DNA of 64,000 nucleotides. Source: Kalaharituber pfeilii. Its lineage: Eukaryota > Ascomycota > Pezizomycetes > Pezizales > Pezizaceae. Positions 1 to 9,821 of the stretch are shown here, one piece after another. Location of the stretch: contig WHUZ01000004.1 in NCBI GenBank assembly GCA_015179045.1, forward strand, positions 248,001 to 312,000. Reading direction: 5' to 3'. Position numbers and translations under genes: made by a program. Position 1 is the stretch's first letter, and each line of letters begins with the position of its first letter. The notes under the pieces were generated by a model. It had not been told where the DNA came from, searched no databases, and saw nothing but the letters and a program-made list of their open reading frames with translations.

Positions 1-1385
1 AGTTGCTCGAGGAAAGCGCTACACATGAACCAATCACCACCCGCGTCGGCCTTGAGAACCAAGAGCCGAGCTTTGAAATCTTCAACTCGAGCTTCCTAGA
101 TGTAATCTACCACTCTGGCCCAAGTTTCCGCATCCGGATTCATCATGAACGAGAACCGTACCTTTTGGAACGCAGGTCCAAAGATAAGACACTCTCCCCA
201 TACACGCGCGAGCTTGCATCGCAGGCTTTATCTATCTACAACCGCACATTCATCAAACTTCCTCTGCACACAACCGCCATTGCCAAGCTCTGTCACCGTT
301 ACGCATTCCTTTCCCCAACAATAAGGCTGGTAAAAAAGTGGTTTGCGCAACATCTCCTCTCGTCCCATTTCCCCGACGAACTGATCGAACTCTTTGTCGT
401 GCGGACCTTCGTGTCGCCGTTTCCGTGGTCGGTACCGTCCAGCGTCATGACGGGCTTCCTGCGCACTCTCGAGTTCCTCGCAACCTGGGACTGGCGCGTG
501 GATCCGCTTATTGTCGACACCAGTGACGGGGATGCGGGCGGCCGCGAAGATGTAGCCGCCGGTGTCGTCGTCACAACCCTGAAGCCCGCCGACATCGAGT
601 CCATAATGTCAAAGTTTGAAGCAATTCGAAAGTCCGACCCAGGCTTCAACCGCATCGTGCTGATAGCAGCGACAAACTACGATACGGACGGCCTTACGTG
701 GACCGAGAATGGGCCGTCGAGAGTAGTAGCGGTCAGAATGACGGCGCTTGCGAGCGCAGCGGTCGAGTTTGCGAAGGTGAATGAGAGTAAGGATATGATG
801 ACGTTGTTCACGCACTCGTTAAAGGATTATGATTTCGTGATTCACTTGGACAGAGGCTTCCTTCCGGGGGGAAAGAAGGGGGGAAAGAAAGGTGGGGAGG
901 AAAGGGAATTTAAGAATCTGCAGCTGCAGGTACATGGAGAGAAGGTGATGAGAGTGGGGTTTGACCCGGCAGGACTATTTTTGAGGGAGTTGGCGGTATG
1001 TTGTTTCCTTAAATCTTCTCGCAATCTGTTGTGGACGTGGTGTTACCTCAACTCAGATGCTCACGCGCATAAACAGAAAATCTACTCCACCAGCCTCGTC
1101 TTCTTTCACGGGACCCCCTCCTCTCCCACCATCGGGTGCCTCTGGGCACCCCACACTTCCACCCCACGACCGTGGAAAGTTAATATCGCTTACTCCACAA
1201 TCCCCACTGCTGCCACCGAGCCCTCTAGTTCCAAAGACGGCGAAAACGATCATCAAGAGGAGCAAGTTGAGGACGGAGATGGGGAGACGGATAGAGGGAC
1301 ACTGACGGCCAATAGGGCGGCGATAATTAACGAGATTGCGAGGCTAGGTGGCGAGTTGGTGGAAAGGATCGAGGTGAATCGGTGA
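1..1385 (+). CDS. utp22: UTP22/Nrap-type U3 snoRNP protein, C-terminal part (5' end outside window)
   Basis: The reading frame is open from the left edge to a TGA at 1383-1385, so only the C-terminal part of a large protein is present. I read exon 1-995, intron 996-1076 (gtatgt...aaacag, 81 nt, in phase, so the frame also stays open through it) and exon 1077-1385. Without the intron the line reads LRELA-KIYSTSLVFFHG. This and the PWSVPSSVMTGFLRTLEFL and WDWRVDPLIVD blocks resemble the C-terminal Nrap domains of Utp22. In yeast, Utp22 is part of the UTP-C subcomplex of the nucleolar SSU processome, acting in 18S rRNA maturation. A Gly/Lys-rich loop (residues about 290-300 of the visible part) is inserted before the intron. 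Family assignment is from motif memory; the full length cannot be judged here. Confidence 0.85.
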   Translation, partial: LLEESATHEPITTRVGLENQEPSFEIFNSSFLDVIYHSGPSFRIRIHHEREPYLLERRSKDKTLSPYTRELASQALSIYNRTFIKLPLHTTAIAKLCHRYAFLSPTIRLVKKWFAQHLLSSHFPDELIELFVVRTFVSPFPWSVPSSVMTGFLRTLEFLATWDWRVDPLIVDTSDGDAGGREDVAAGVVVTTLKPADIESIMSKFEAIRKSDPGFNRIVLIAATNYDTDGLTWTENGPSRVVAVRMTALASAAVEFAKVNESKDMMTLFTHSLKDYDFVIHLDRGFLPGGKKGGKKGGEEREFKNLQLQVHGEKVMRVGFDPAGLFLRELAVCCFLKSSRNLLWTWCYLNSDAHAHKQKIYSTSLVFFHGTPSSPTIGCLWAPHTSTPRPWKVNIAYSTIPTAATEPSSSKDGENDHQEEQVEDGDGETDRGTLTANRAAIINEIARLGGELVERIEVNR

Positions 1386-2019
1386 GGGCTGACGGTGGAA
1401 CAAACAAATGGAGGAAAGGGAAAAAGAGAGAGGTTGAGGTATAACTTTCACATTGTACTATATGTAACGATAACTATTTATGGTGAATGTATGCATGCAT
1501 GCTAAAAAAGGTGTTTATTTTTTCGTTCAATCCTTGAATATTCACTTTTCATTGATTGCATGGGCATCTTTGTTGTTTTTTTCCTTTTTTATCCTTTTTT
1601 TTTTTTTTTTTTTCATTTTCCGTCAGTACGGTTGGGATACTGCAAGAACTCAAAATCTCTGCTGTAAAAACCATCAGTACATCAAAGATTATTGTAGAAT
1701 AAGTATTACTAGCCCTTGGTTAAAGTTAGGTATTTATGTACTGAAGTATAGCATTTGATATTGCGGATCCCAGGCATTTGCGGCAAAGCGGCCATCAGCT
1801 AACATAGCATTTGAGATAGGTATTCGTTCGGTGGCACTGAATGCTTAGATATACAAGACACGAGGGGATACCGTGTGGCTTATATCGAAGCAAGCGAATA
1901 ACAATTGTTGAAAATGGGGTATATTACAACTTCGTTGACTCGCCCACCGGTAAGCTATTATGAATTATCAAATTAACCATCACTACTCCTATCACTACAA
2001 GCTCAGATAAGCATTCAGG
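1386..2019. other. Convergent intergenic region, no gene seen
   Basis: The 3' ends of the UTP22 gene (+) and the SIKE-like gene (-) face each other across 634 bases. It holds a short TGCATGCATGC palindrome near 1492 and a T-rich tract at about 1575-1620. No coding signal was found. Confidence 0.6.
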
Positions 2020-3110
2020 TCATATGTCCCCCGTATTCCCAGCTCCATTACTGGGAATCACAATCAACCCTCCACCTCCAGTCCCACCACCGCTACCCTC
2101 GTCCGCCAACAGCTCTTCCGCCTTTGGCAACCCTAACGCCTCTCTCAATACTGCATTTTCATACTTCAGCCCCGCAATTACCATTTCCGCCTCAACGTTG
2201 CCAGTTTGCGCTTCATATGCTTGTCGTAGCAGTGCAGCCATAGCTGCGAGTCGCCCCTGTGCCTCGGCTTCATTTTGCCGTAGAATAGCGTTGGCTTGTC
2301 GCTCATGTGCGAGTTGTATTGTGTAACTGTGGTGGATGTTTATCGTCGACATTGTGTGTTCGTTCTGTTCCTTGTCGATGAGTTACCAGAACACCTTTTA
2401 CTAGGGCAAGGAAACTGGGAGTGGAATACACAGGGGCGCTGTCGGAGATAAACATACAGAGTAGATCCGTAACCCCTCCATAACCTTTTCCAAAACCGTA
2501 ACGTACGATGAGACAAGTGATGATAAATCCTCGGTTTCGGCCCGTAAGGAGTTATTTTCCTCCCGTAGTGCCCCGAGTTCCCGTTCAAGCTCGACCTCGC
2601 GCGTTCCTGCCGGCCGTGAGAATCACGATAAGTAGGAAGGAAGTAGAGATCAAGTGCTTGTCTGAAGCTTTCCATGAATCCCCAGCTCGCATCCTCGCTA
2701 CAATTGGCATTCCAACAAATCCTCTGGATGTGGGTAAGCGAAAGGGGACTAACCACTCAACTCCCCGTTAACGTCCCTCAGAAAAACCCCTTCTCCGTTC
2801 GCTACTCTGCCCTGAAAGTAGCCCCGAGTCAACCAGAGTTCTCTCCTCACTCTCAATTATTCATCCTGCCATTCCCGCGCAAGCATTTCCGAAAAACCAT
2901 ACCCTTATTTCATCTGCCCGCTTTACAAGCCCCTGCGCCGAGTCTCTATTCGCCTGTAAAATAGCCGAAAGCTATTCACCACATTGTTATGCGACGTTAG
3001 CCCATTTTCTGATTTTTCTTGTGCCGAATGAACGCTTCTGACGTGATGTTTCGTACTTCTTGGACCTGCGCCCACAGGTGATTGAGGTCGAGCTGGTTCC
3101 CTGTCATCAT
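2020..3110 (-). CDS. SIKE/FGFR1OP2-like coiled-coil protein (possible STRIPAK subunit), 5 exons
   Basis: The gene is read on the minus strand with exons 3110-3057, 2953-2903, 2811-2754, 2606-2458 and 2364-2020. Introns are 103, 91, 147 and 93 nt with GTACGA, GTATGG, GTTAGT and GTATGT donors. All phases agree and the sum is 657 nt, giving 218 aa. The start is ATG at 3110. The protein opens with LDLNHLWAQVQE and is then almost entirely heptad-like: LEREL.ALREENNSLRAE, a middle coil, and a final AGLKYENAVLREALGLP before a Gly-rich tail. This order (two coils, then an EN.xLRE.L coil) resembles the animal SIKE1/FGFR1OP2 family. The Sordaria homologue of that family, SCI1, is a STRIPAK component in septation and fruiting. 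The coiled coil is seen; STRIPAK membership is inference. A simpler coiled-coil protein is the alternative. Confidence 0.6.
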
Positions 3111-5084
3111 CTCCAGTGCTGATTAATGGAAGCGCAAGCTGGATCAGTGGCGGCTGGCAAGGGGATGTTCAGAGCTTGTGCTGGAGTAGTAACCAGAGCT
3201 AGAGACAGGGTAACTGTAGCCTCATGCGTACCTGTCCTGTTGCGACGCTTAGTCAGTACACACTTAATCTGACACTGCGTGGAGTCACGTGATCTTGAAT
3301 ACAGCACGTGATTTCCCAAGCTTTGCAGTTCCAAAAGTAAGGGACCGGTTTTGCCCATAAAAAAACCTCGAAGGTTAACTCCTCCACCAACTGAACCCCG
3401 ATTTAAATTGTAGATTGTTATTTTGCGTAAGCTGAACAGTTTATCGCTTTTAACTATTAGAAAAGAGATAGAGAAGTGAGGGAGGAGTTAGCTGTCAAGC
3501 ATTAGGTTTTGGGGAACAACGTTAAGTTGCCCGATTTGGTTACGTAGTGCCTTTCATCAACAGAATGTTCCAGCTGATCCCTTTCAGATTGATTGGGGAT
3601 CTAGAATAGTTGTGACAAACTTAAGTGATTAAGGATTGGTGGGGGCAATTGGGGTCGCTACGGGGGTGCCCCTTTATGCACTATAGAGGGAGACGATAAT
3701 AAAATTATAAGAACCGAAGTAAAAGCTAAAGTACGAAACAGATGAAAATTAGCAGATTCAATACATCGAGCATACAACGACATGAAGTGCGAGTAGGCAG
3801 GACCTGCATAGAAGAATAAGGAACCGAACATATTTAGTATCAGGCGCCATCTACTAAGTAGTAGCTAGCCAATGTGGGTAATGCAATGACCGAAAATGCC
3901 TTGAGTGGGGGGTATAGAGTCATCACACAACACTCGGCAAGCAGAGGATGTGTAAGAATGATAAAGGAGACGATGCACACTCGCCGTGGACCCTAGACCC
4001 AGATACCGAAGTCACTCAGAATACGGTCGAATTCTCTTCTTTTTAGATTAAGGTACTGGTAGACTGGAGCCCTCGAGTGTATGCCTTGGCACAAAGCGTA
4101 ATTGGTCAGGCTAGTGTCGAAGGGGAAGGGGAATAGCGGGGCGATGTTGCTGCGCCGGGATTAGGTTGCGATGGCCGGGGAAGGATGCATATGTACTCAC
4201 GTGATGTACTCAGTACGGTGAGCACGCATATTATGCGCAGCATATGCACCGCAGAGCTATTGCATCGCACTGTCGCCCGCCGCCTAGTCATATGATAAGG
4301 GACGAGCATCTCCGGCAGGGACGATACCATGCCTGCCACACGGGTACGGTACGCACTCAACGCGCACTCACTCTCCAGCAACTGTGCGATGAGTATTGCC
4401 GCACTTTCCCCAGACTTCCAACTTCAGTCGCCCGCTTCTTCGCGTCAACTACATAAACGGCTCTGACAGCTTCCCCCTCCTCCACGCCCAATTGGCTGGA
4501 GCGCCTCAACCGCCCAATTGCTGATCCCTCTCCCACCGCCCAGTAGCTAGCCCAGAGTCGAACCTGCAACCTGTGAGGGCATCACTCGGGCAGTCCTAGA
4601 TATTCCTCCGCATAACGGGCCACCTAGCTCGTGCAGGTCACGCTGGAAACCCCCCCACGCTGCCTTCTGTGACCCTCAGGAGACCCTGGTACTGCACAGC
4701 AATACCTTTGCTCTCAACGGCTTCCTGGTCAGGGACGCACGACAGGCTGGGTTAAACGCAGTATACGCAGGGCCTTGCGACGTCGCTTTCAAGCGTACAC
4801 CCCGTCAGGATCACTCTAGATTGTTCTCCGCTTTACCGTGCCCTTGGATTCTGCAGCGTGAACGCCGCAGACGCCAGTAAATTGCTTGACGGCGACACTC
4901 ATTCCCTGATCTGTTCTGGTTCCTGAGTGCTGCTTACCCCCTCTCTTCCCCTCTCTAGGTTACCGCAATCTAGTACAACTACAGCACCCCCCAAGCACAC
5001 ACAAACACACACAAAAAAAAGAAAAAAAAAGAAAAAACCCCCCCCCCCCCAACACCTATCCTACGCAGGTGCTCGATCCCAACG
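3111..5084. other. Intergenic, no gene seen; 5' leader simple repeats
   Basis: About 2 kb without a credible ORF. The last 90 bases before the DCN1-like start carry CA-rich, A-rich and a 12-base C tract (about 4995-5051), which would lie in its 5' leader or promoter. A weak tRNA-like T-arm on the minus strand near 4550-4575 was rejected. Confidence 0.5.
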
Positions 5085-6793
5085 ATGCCTCCAAGAAAGA
5101 GAGCTGCAGCACTCGTGGCCGATTCGGCTTCAACAAATACACGGTCATCTAGGTCGAAAACCAAAGCCGCAGAGGCCATGCGAGCCGCGGCGGAACCGGA
5201 GTCTCAGTCCAAGGTAGCCAATAACGCAACGGAAGCCAAAGCTACTACTACTGGAAGCGGCGGTGCCGGGGGTCACAGTAGTGGCACCCGAGGTTCGACA
5301 AAAACAGTATCGACAAGAGCTAGCAAGAACAACGCATCCGCGGCCACTGGCACAACGGCAGCAAAAGCAGCAAAAGGAGCAAAGGCAGCAGCACCATCAG
5401 CAGCAAAGAAGGAACCCGCTGCGAAGAAAGGGAAGGCACAAAAACGCAAAGAGGCCGAAAAAGAAGCAGTGGCCAGCAAGCCCCCGCCCAAGACGGGGAA
5501 AAAGCAAACGAGAGCAACAAAAGCAGCACCAGCACCTTCATCACCAGCAACAGCTTCAGCTCCCGTTTCACGTGCTGCTGCAGCACAAGCAACTACCCCT
5601 CCGACTGAAGGCTCAGTTGAGCCCGAAAAGGAGAGCTCTCCCGTGCGTGCCCAGCCAGCCGCCACTCCTCCCGTGGAAAGTATTAGTACAAAAGATACTA
5701 CCACATTATCAATCGCACAGCCTACCAATATGCGGAAACGAACTCGGGATGCTGTGGAGGTCGACAAGGTAAATGGCGGCAAGGAGATTGATGCTAAGCG
5801 CAAGAAGGCTAAAACTTTAAGTGCTACTGCTACCACTCCCACAGCACAGCCCAAGAAACGTGGTGGTGTGGGGGCGGGGAAGAGGAATGCACCTTTCTCA
5901 ATGGAAGTGTGTGAAGCGTGGTTCTCAAATTATGAAGATGAGATGGATGAAAATGTTATGTCGCCTACGATGGCAAATAAGTGGCTTGAGGATTTGGGGA
6001 TAAGCCCGGAGGGAGCGACATACTATATCATTGCGTGGAAGATGGAGGCAAAGAGCATGTTGAAGCTGACAAAGGGCGAATTTGTCACAGGCATGACCAA
6101 GCTAGGGTGAGCGTCCACGAAAGCAGTCATTTTTATAGTTAACCCAAGTTCGATACTGATTTCTTTTCATTTCTCTTTCCTTTTCGCTTACTTTAGGGTT
6201 GATTCCAATGAGAAGCTTCTCGATGTCCTTCCCTCAATTCTGGAGCAGACCGCACCCTCTCCCGACGCTCCTGAATTCCGCGCCTTTTACAAATTCATCT
6301 TCAATTATAGCAAATCCGATAGCAAGCCCGGCGCCAAAAACGTTGAACTCGATGTCGCCGTTGAATTTCTTAACATGGTACTGGACCGGGACCGCTACCG
6401 CATCGATTACGCCACTCGTTCCCAAGACGATGAAATGGAAATACCAGGAGGAAGGAAAGCGGATGGGGCGTTTCCGCATGTGCTTACCTTCATTGAGTTT
6501 TTAAAAAAGGTCAGGCCAGTGAAGGTGATAAACAGGGACCAGTGGGAGAGCTTTTTGCCATTCAATAAGAGTGTAGGTTGGGAGTTAGAGGGATATTCAG
6601 AGAATGGGGCTTGTGAGTTTATCACCTCCCGGCTACCTTAATCGTTTAGTGATATTAATGAGACATTTTGTTGGAAATAGGGCCATCACTGTTTGATCAA
6701 TACGTCGACTGGCGAAAATCCACATACCTTGAAACTGTAAGTCCAGAGCAGCAGGGTGAGAGTACCAGCGAGCGCACCGATGGTCAAGTGTAG
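5085..6793 (+). CDS. DCN1-like protein (DCUN1/PONY domain), cullin neddylation factor
   Basis: Exons are 5085-6106, 6197-6612 and 6681-6793. Introns are 90 and 68 nt (GTGAGC...TTTAG, GTGAGT...AATAG), with phases consistent and 516 aa in total. Residues about 267-505 form the DCUN1 domain: WLEDLGISPEGATYYIIAW, KGEFVTGMTKLG, then FYKFIFNYSK, VEFLNMVLDRDRY, FIEFLKKV and W.LDQYVDWRK-type positions (here WPSLFDQYVDWRK). Dcn1 proteins bind Ubc12 and cullins and speed Nedd8/Rub1 transfer in the nucleus. In place of the UBA domain of yeast Dcn1, the first 265 residues are a low-complexity Ala/Lys/Thr/Pro tail with basic patches such as KKRGGVGAGKR, probably disordered and nuclear. The start is the first ATG of the frame, after C- and A-rich leader tracts. 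The domain call is strong; the role of the tail is unknown. Confidence 0.92.
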
Positions 6794-8304
6794 ATATCGA
6801 CGCAGCTCGAGCACGCGAAATACTTCAGCGATAGTTTACCTATATGCTGGTCCCAGTAAGTTTACGGAAGCTATTGATGTTCTATTTTCGTTCGAAACGT
6901 GTATGGCACAAATTCTCGGTGCTAACTATCGAAATTGGCCAATTGCCCTCCATAGGGTACCGAAATGGATCGTGGTTTGCAAATTTGTTCCAATTCATTC
7001 TTTCTTCCTTTCTTCTTTTCTATATTTTTTTTTTCCCCTTTTTTCCCTCCTTTTCTGAGTGTGTGATGCATTATAGCTTCGTGTTGGCTACCTTGCTCTC
7101 AGTGTTACTATCCCTACATATATCTATCACTGAAAGTGAGTTTTCAGTCTCTTATGCTTCGCTTTCCTATTAAAAAATTGTACATTACCATTGTTCATCT
7201 GATGTTAAGATGGACTCATTTCGTTGGCGGGGGGTTGTATTGATTCGTTAATGTATATCTTATCAATCATGACGACGAGTTAATGTGGTTGGAATGCAAT
7301 GAGGGAACTTGTCGTGCCTGCAGGCGGAGTACATGGATTGGCATCAACAGCAGTAACATTTAATGGATTTATCGGTGAGGCTTTTTCCATTTTGTGTATT
7401 TTTTTTTTTGGCTATCCTTTTAATGCCATAGCTTGTGTGTGTTCTTTACCCAATTGATGTTTATTTTTCGGCTTTTTTGCTTGTCAGTTGGATCAGTTGG
7501 GTATCATTGGGTATGCAATGGTTGGTAGCTCCATTAGTAGGGAAAAATAATTTTGTTACCTCTAATAATTCTAAGCTTCGTCTACAGGAATGAGATTACA
7601 ATACTCATTGCAATTGCAATTGCGATCGTGCCTTGCACCTTTCCTTCCCATACGATTTCTGCCAGCCCTGGCACTGCCGAGGGTGCGTGCTGTCTCGCTC
7701 ACATGTAAGTCCTCACAGCCCCCTGCAAGCCAGTAAAGCTTGTCATCGCAGTCAAGCCTTGGCAACGTGATGGCCGCTAACACTCCGCACAAGCCTAGTT
7801 TGTTCTGCATCATAACCCTCATTTCTGCACTGACGTACTGCACAGTTTGAGCTAGAAGATCACGGCACCCACTGTGGGGTACACAGAACCCACTTTACCT
7901 TGGAGTAACAACTTCCGAAAGTACCGTTGAGATGTCTGCCCTCAACCTGGGCAAAGGTCCCTCCACCACCTGCCGCCCTGAACCCTCTCTGCATGTGACA
8001 CGTCCCTCACATTGATGTTGACACTGACACTGAGCAGCCGCCCCTCTCCGGCGGCGGCTATTGCCTCAGTAGCATTACTATTGCCTGATAGACTTGACCG
8101 TGAATGTCTTTGGCGGTTTCACTGAGCGCACGGCCGAAGCTGCGAAATTGGGACTGCTTCGAGCGGTGGGAATCTCCAGATAGGAGAAAGTTGAGATGGA
8201 GGGGAGTGTGGGTTGGGAGGACGAAACGGTAGGTGGTTGAGTGGGAAGGGATGTGGTGGAAGTACTAATTATAGGATGCTAGAGGTGGAAGTCGAGTCGG
8301 ATCC
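6794..8304. other. Intergenic, no gene seen
   Basis: Several T-rich stretches (about 7010-7060, 7395-7410) and no ORF with coding character. Confidence 0.5.
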
Positions 8305-8698
8305 GATGATTAAGATGCACCTGGGACTGGGAGTAGGAAGGGGATTGGGGAAGGGGTCCAGAGGAGAAAGAAGAGGAAGCAGGGGATTAAGGCGTTTACG
8401 AGTAAGATCTAGTATAGGAGGCAGGAGCTTGGGCGGGAGCTGCTGGAGAGGATGTTGGAAGGAGCGGGAGTGGTATTGGAGGGTGTAGAGGATGTGGGGA
8501 TATGGCTCCTGGGCTGGGAGGCAGAGCAGGAAGGGAGGAGGAGAGGTTCGAAGAGATGGAGGTGGAAATTACCAAGAAGATTGAGCAGGACTGGGTAAGC
8601 AAGTGGGTTTCTAGGGTAGCGGAGGAGAGGCGAAGGGGGATAAGGGAGGGGGAGGAAGAGAGTGTGAAGGAGTGTAGTGATGTGGGTGGAGTCAGATG
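8305..8698 (+). pseudogene. Decayed ORF, glutamate/arginine-rich, function unknown
   Basis: One frame reads RRKKRKQGIKAFTSKI, a TAG near 8412, then YRRQELGRELLERMLEG and VEDVGIWLLGWEAEQEG. After about 8530 coding character moves to another frame (ERFEEMEVEITKKIEQDW, VSKWVSRVAEERRRGIREG), which ends with TGA at 8696-8698. Joined across the stop and the frameshift, this looks like the helical C-terminal part of a protein. I cannot name the family. A purine-rich non-coding stretch that mimics Glu/Arg codons is the alternative. Confidence 0.35.
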
Positions 8699-9505
8699 AA
8701 AGAGAATGGATCTTGGCCACTTCAGATCTGATGAGGACGAGCCGTGGGAAGCATAGGGGGATGAGATACCATATACAGGAGGTTCTTTTCGTTTGCAAGA
8801 ATAAGTGAACATGCGCTCTGCATAAGTCCAGTGAATCAAGAGGGATTATTCAGTTGAATTGAGTTTGTATACAAATGTCCCCACAGCTTCGTTTCATGTG
8901 ATCCTGAAGCTTACTTAAGTAGGTACTGTGTCAACTAGTGAGAAATTCCGCCCATGAACTTCCGCATGCGACAATTTATCCGAGTACCACGCCGCAGCCG
9001 GTCGTATCACCTCTTCTGCTCTTTCTTCTGCACTACAACCTTACATCCTACCACATTAACAGCTTGAGACATTCTATCATAGACCTTGTCCAATCTTTCT
9101 CGATGCGGCCGCAGCGCGCTTTTGTCCCATTCGCCACCATCAAAGTTACCTGCAGCGAGACATATGCCGGACGCATGTCACTAGTAAATGTACAGTACAC
9201 AATGTCTTACTTGCTGCGTGAAAAATTCCATACCATTACTGACCAGCGGTCATTGCTCCGGTTTCACAAATGCCGGGAAGACGGTGGCGGCCCGGAAATA
9301 ATATAACCTGATGTCTTGGCTATCGGATGTATTCGCACCGTGATTACCAGACCAGAGTCCAGCCAAATGTGAGTTGGAACTTCACGGGGTGGGCTTACTT
9401 TTTATCTATTGGAAAATCAACTACTCAATTTGGATTTGGAATATGCAATAGCTAAATCCCATGGTGGAATGATGAAAAAGCAGACTGAATCAGTGCATTG
9501 CGGGC
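8699..9505. other. Intergenic, no gene seen
   Basis: No coding signal or clear repeat; it ends at the first target-site duplication of the LINE tail inserted at 9520. Confidence 0.5.
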
Positions 9506-9516
9506 AATGATGCGAC

Positions 9517-9552
<36 letters not shown>

Positions 9553-9603
9553 TCAATACTCGCAGGCCGCCCAGTGGGCTATGGCGAGGAATGATGCGAC
9601 TGA
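9506..9603 (-). mobile_element. Ultra-short 5'-truncated LINE tail, family A, with 14-bp TSD
   Basis: A 70-bp insert (9520-9589) is flanked by the perfect duplication AATGATGCGACTGA at 9506-9519 and 9590-9603. On the minus strand it reads about 40 bp of unique sequence followed by a poly(A) tail of about 30. The unique part encodes AIAHWAACEY and a stop, as expected for the last codons of a LINE ORF2. Target-primed reverse transcription that aborted almost at once explains the structure. A related copy with its own TSD lies at 60246-60318. Confidence 0.8.
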
Positions 9604-9732
9604 GAAAAAACATTCTCCCAGACAGCTATCACGGCCACTCGGCATAAGCCGATTGGCAATACTCGGCACCGGATTGAGGCCAGTCACTGCACTAAAATTG
9701 ATCACTCCACACCTCACCCCATCCAGCTGTTT

Positions 9733-9821
9733 CTCACTCTGTCCATTTTTTTTTTTTTTTTTTATTATTTCACGTGACCCCGCTTGTAGCTGTTCGCCAT
9801 GGTAGGGCCTCACTCTGTCCA
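9733..9821 (-). mobile_element. Ultra-short 5'-truncated LINE tail, family B, with 13-bp TSD
   Basis: A 63-bp insert (9746-9808) lies between perfect copies of CTCACTCTGTCCA (9733-9745 and 9809-9821). On the minus strand it ends in ATAAT plus about 18 A. The unique part reads GEQLQAGSREI in frame. It matches the plus-strand tail at 13335-13394 and, more distantly, the 3' end of the LINE remnant at 14054-14648. Confidence 0.8.

Noticed and set aside
2340..2756. 138-codon minus-strand ORF overlapping the SIKE-like gene
   Set aside because: It runs through two exons and two introns of the spliced model in another frame and has no coil or motif continuity.
4541..4640. Minus-strand tRNA-like sequence (GCAGGTTCGACTC T-arm)
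   Set aside because: The T-stem does not pair correctly and no matching acceptor stem, D-arm or anticodon arm could be folded by eye. tRNAscan-SE would settle it.
5273..5854. 193-codon antisense ORF within the DCN1-like N-terminal tail
   Set aside because: Mirror image of the Ala/Lys-rich codon bias; hydrophobic Ala/Phe/Val composition is the complement of GCA/AAG/GAC codons.
8396..8839. Overlapping minus-strand ORFs of 129 and 147 codons
   Set aside because: Ser/Pro/Leu-rich shadows of the purine-rich plus strand; the plus strand carries the more protein-like signal.
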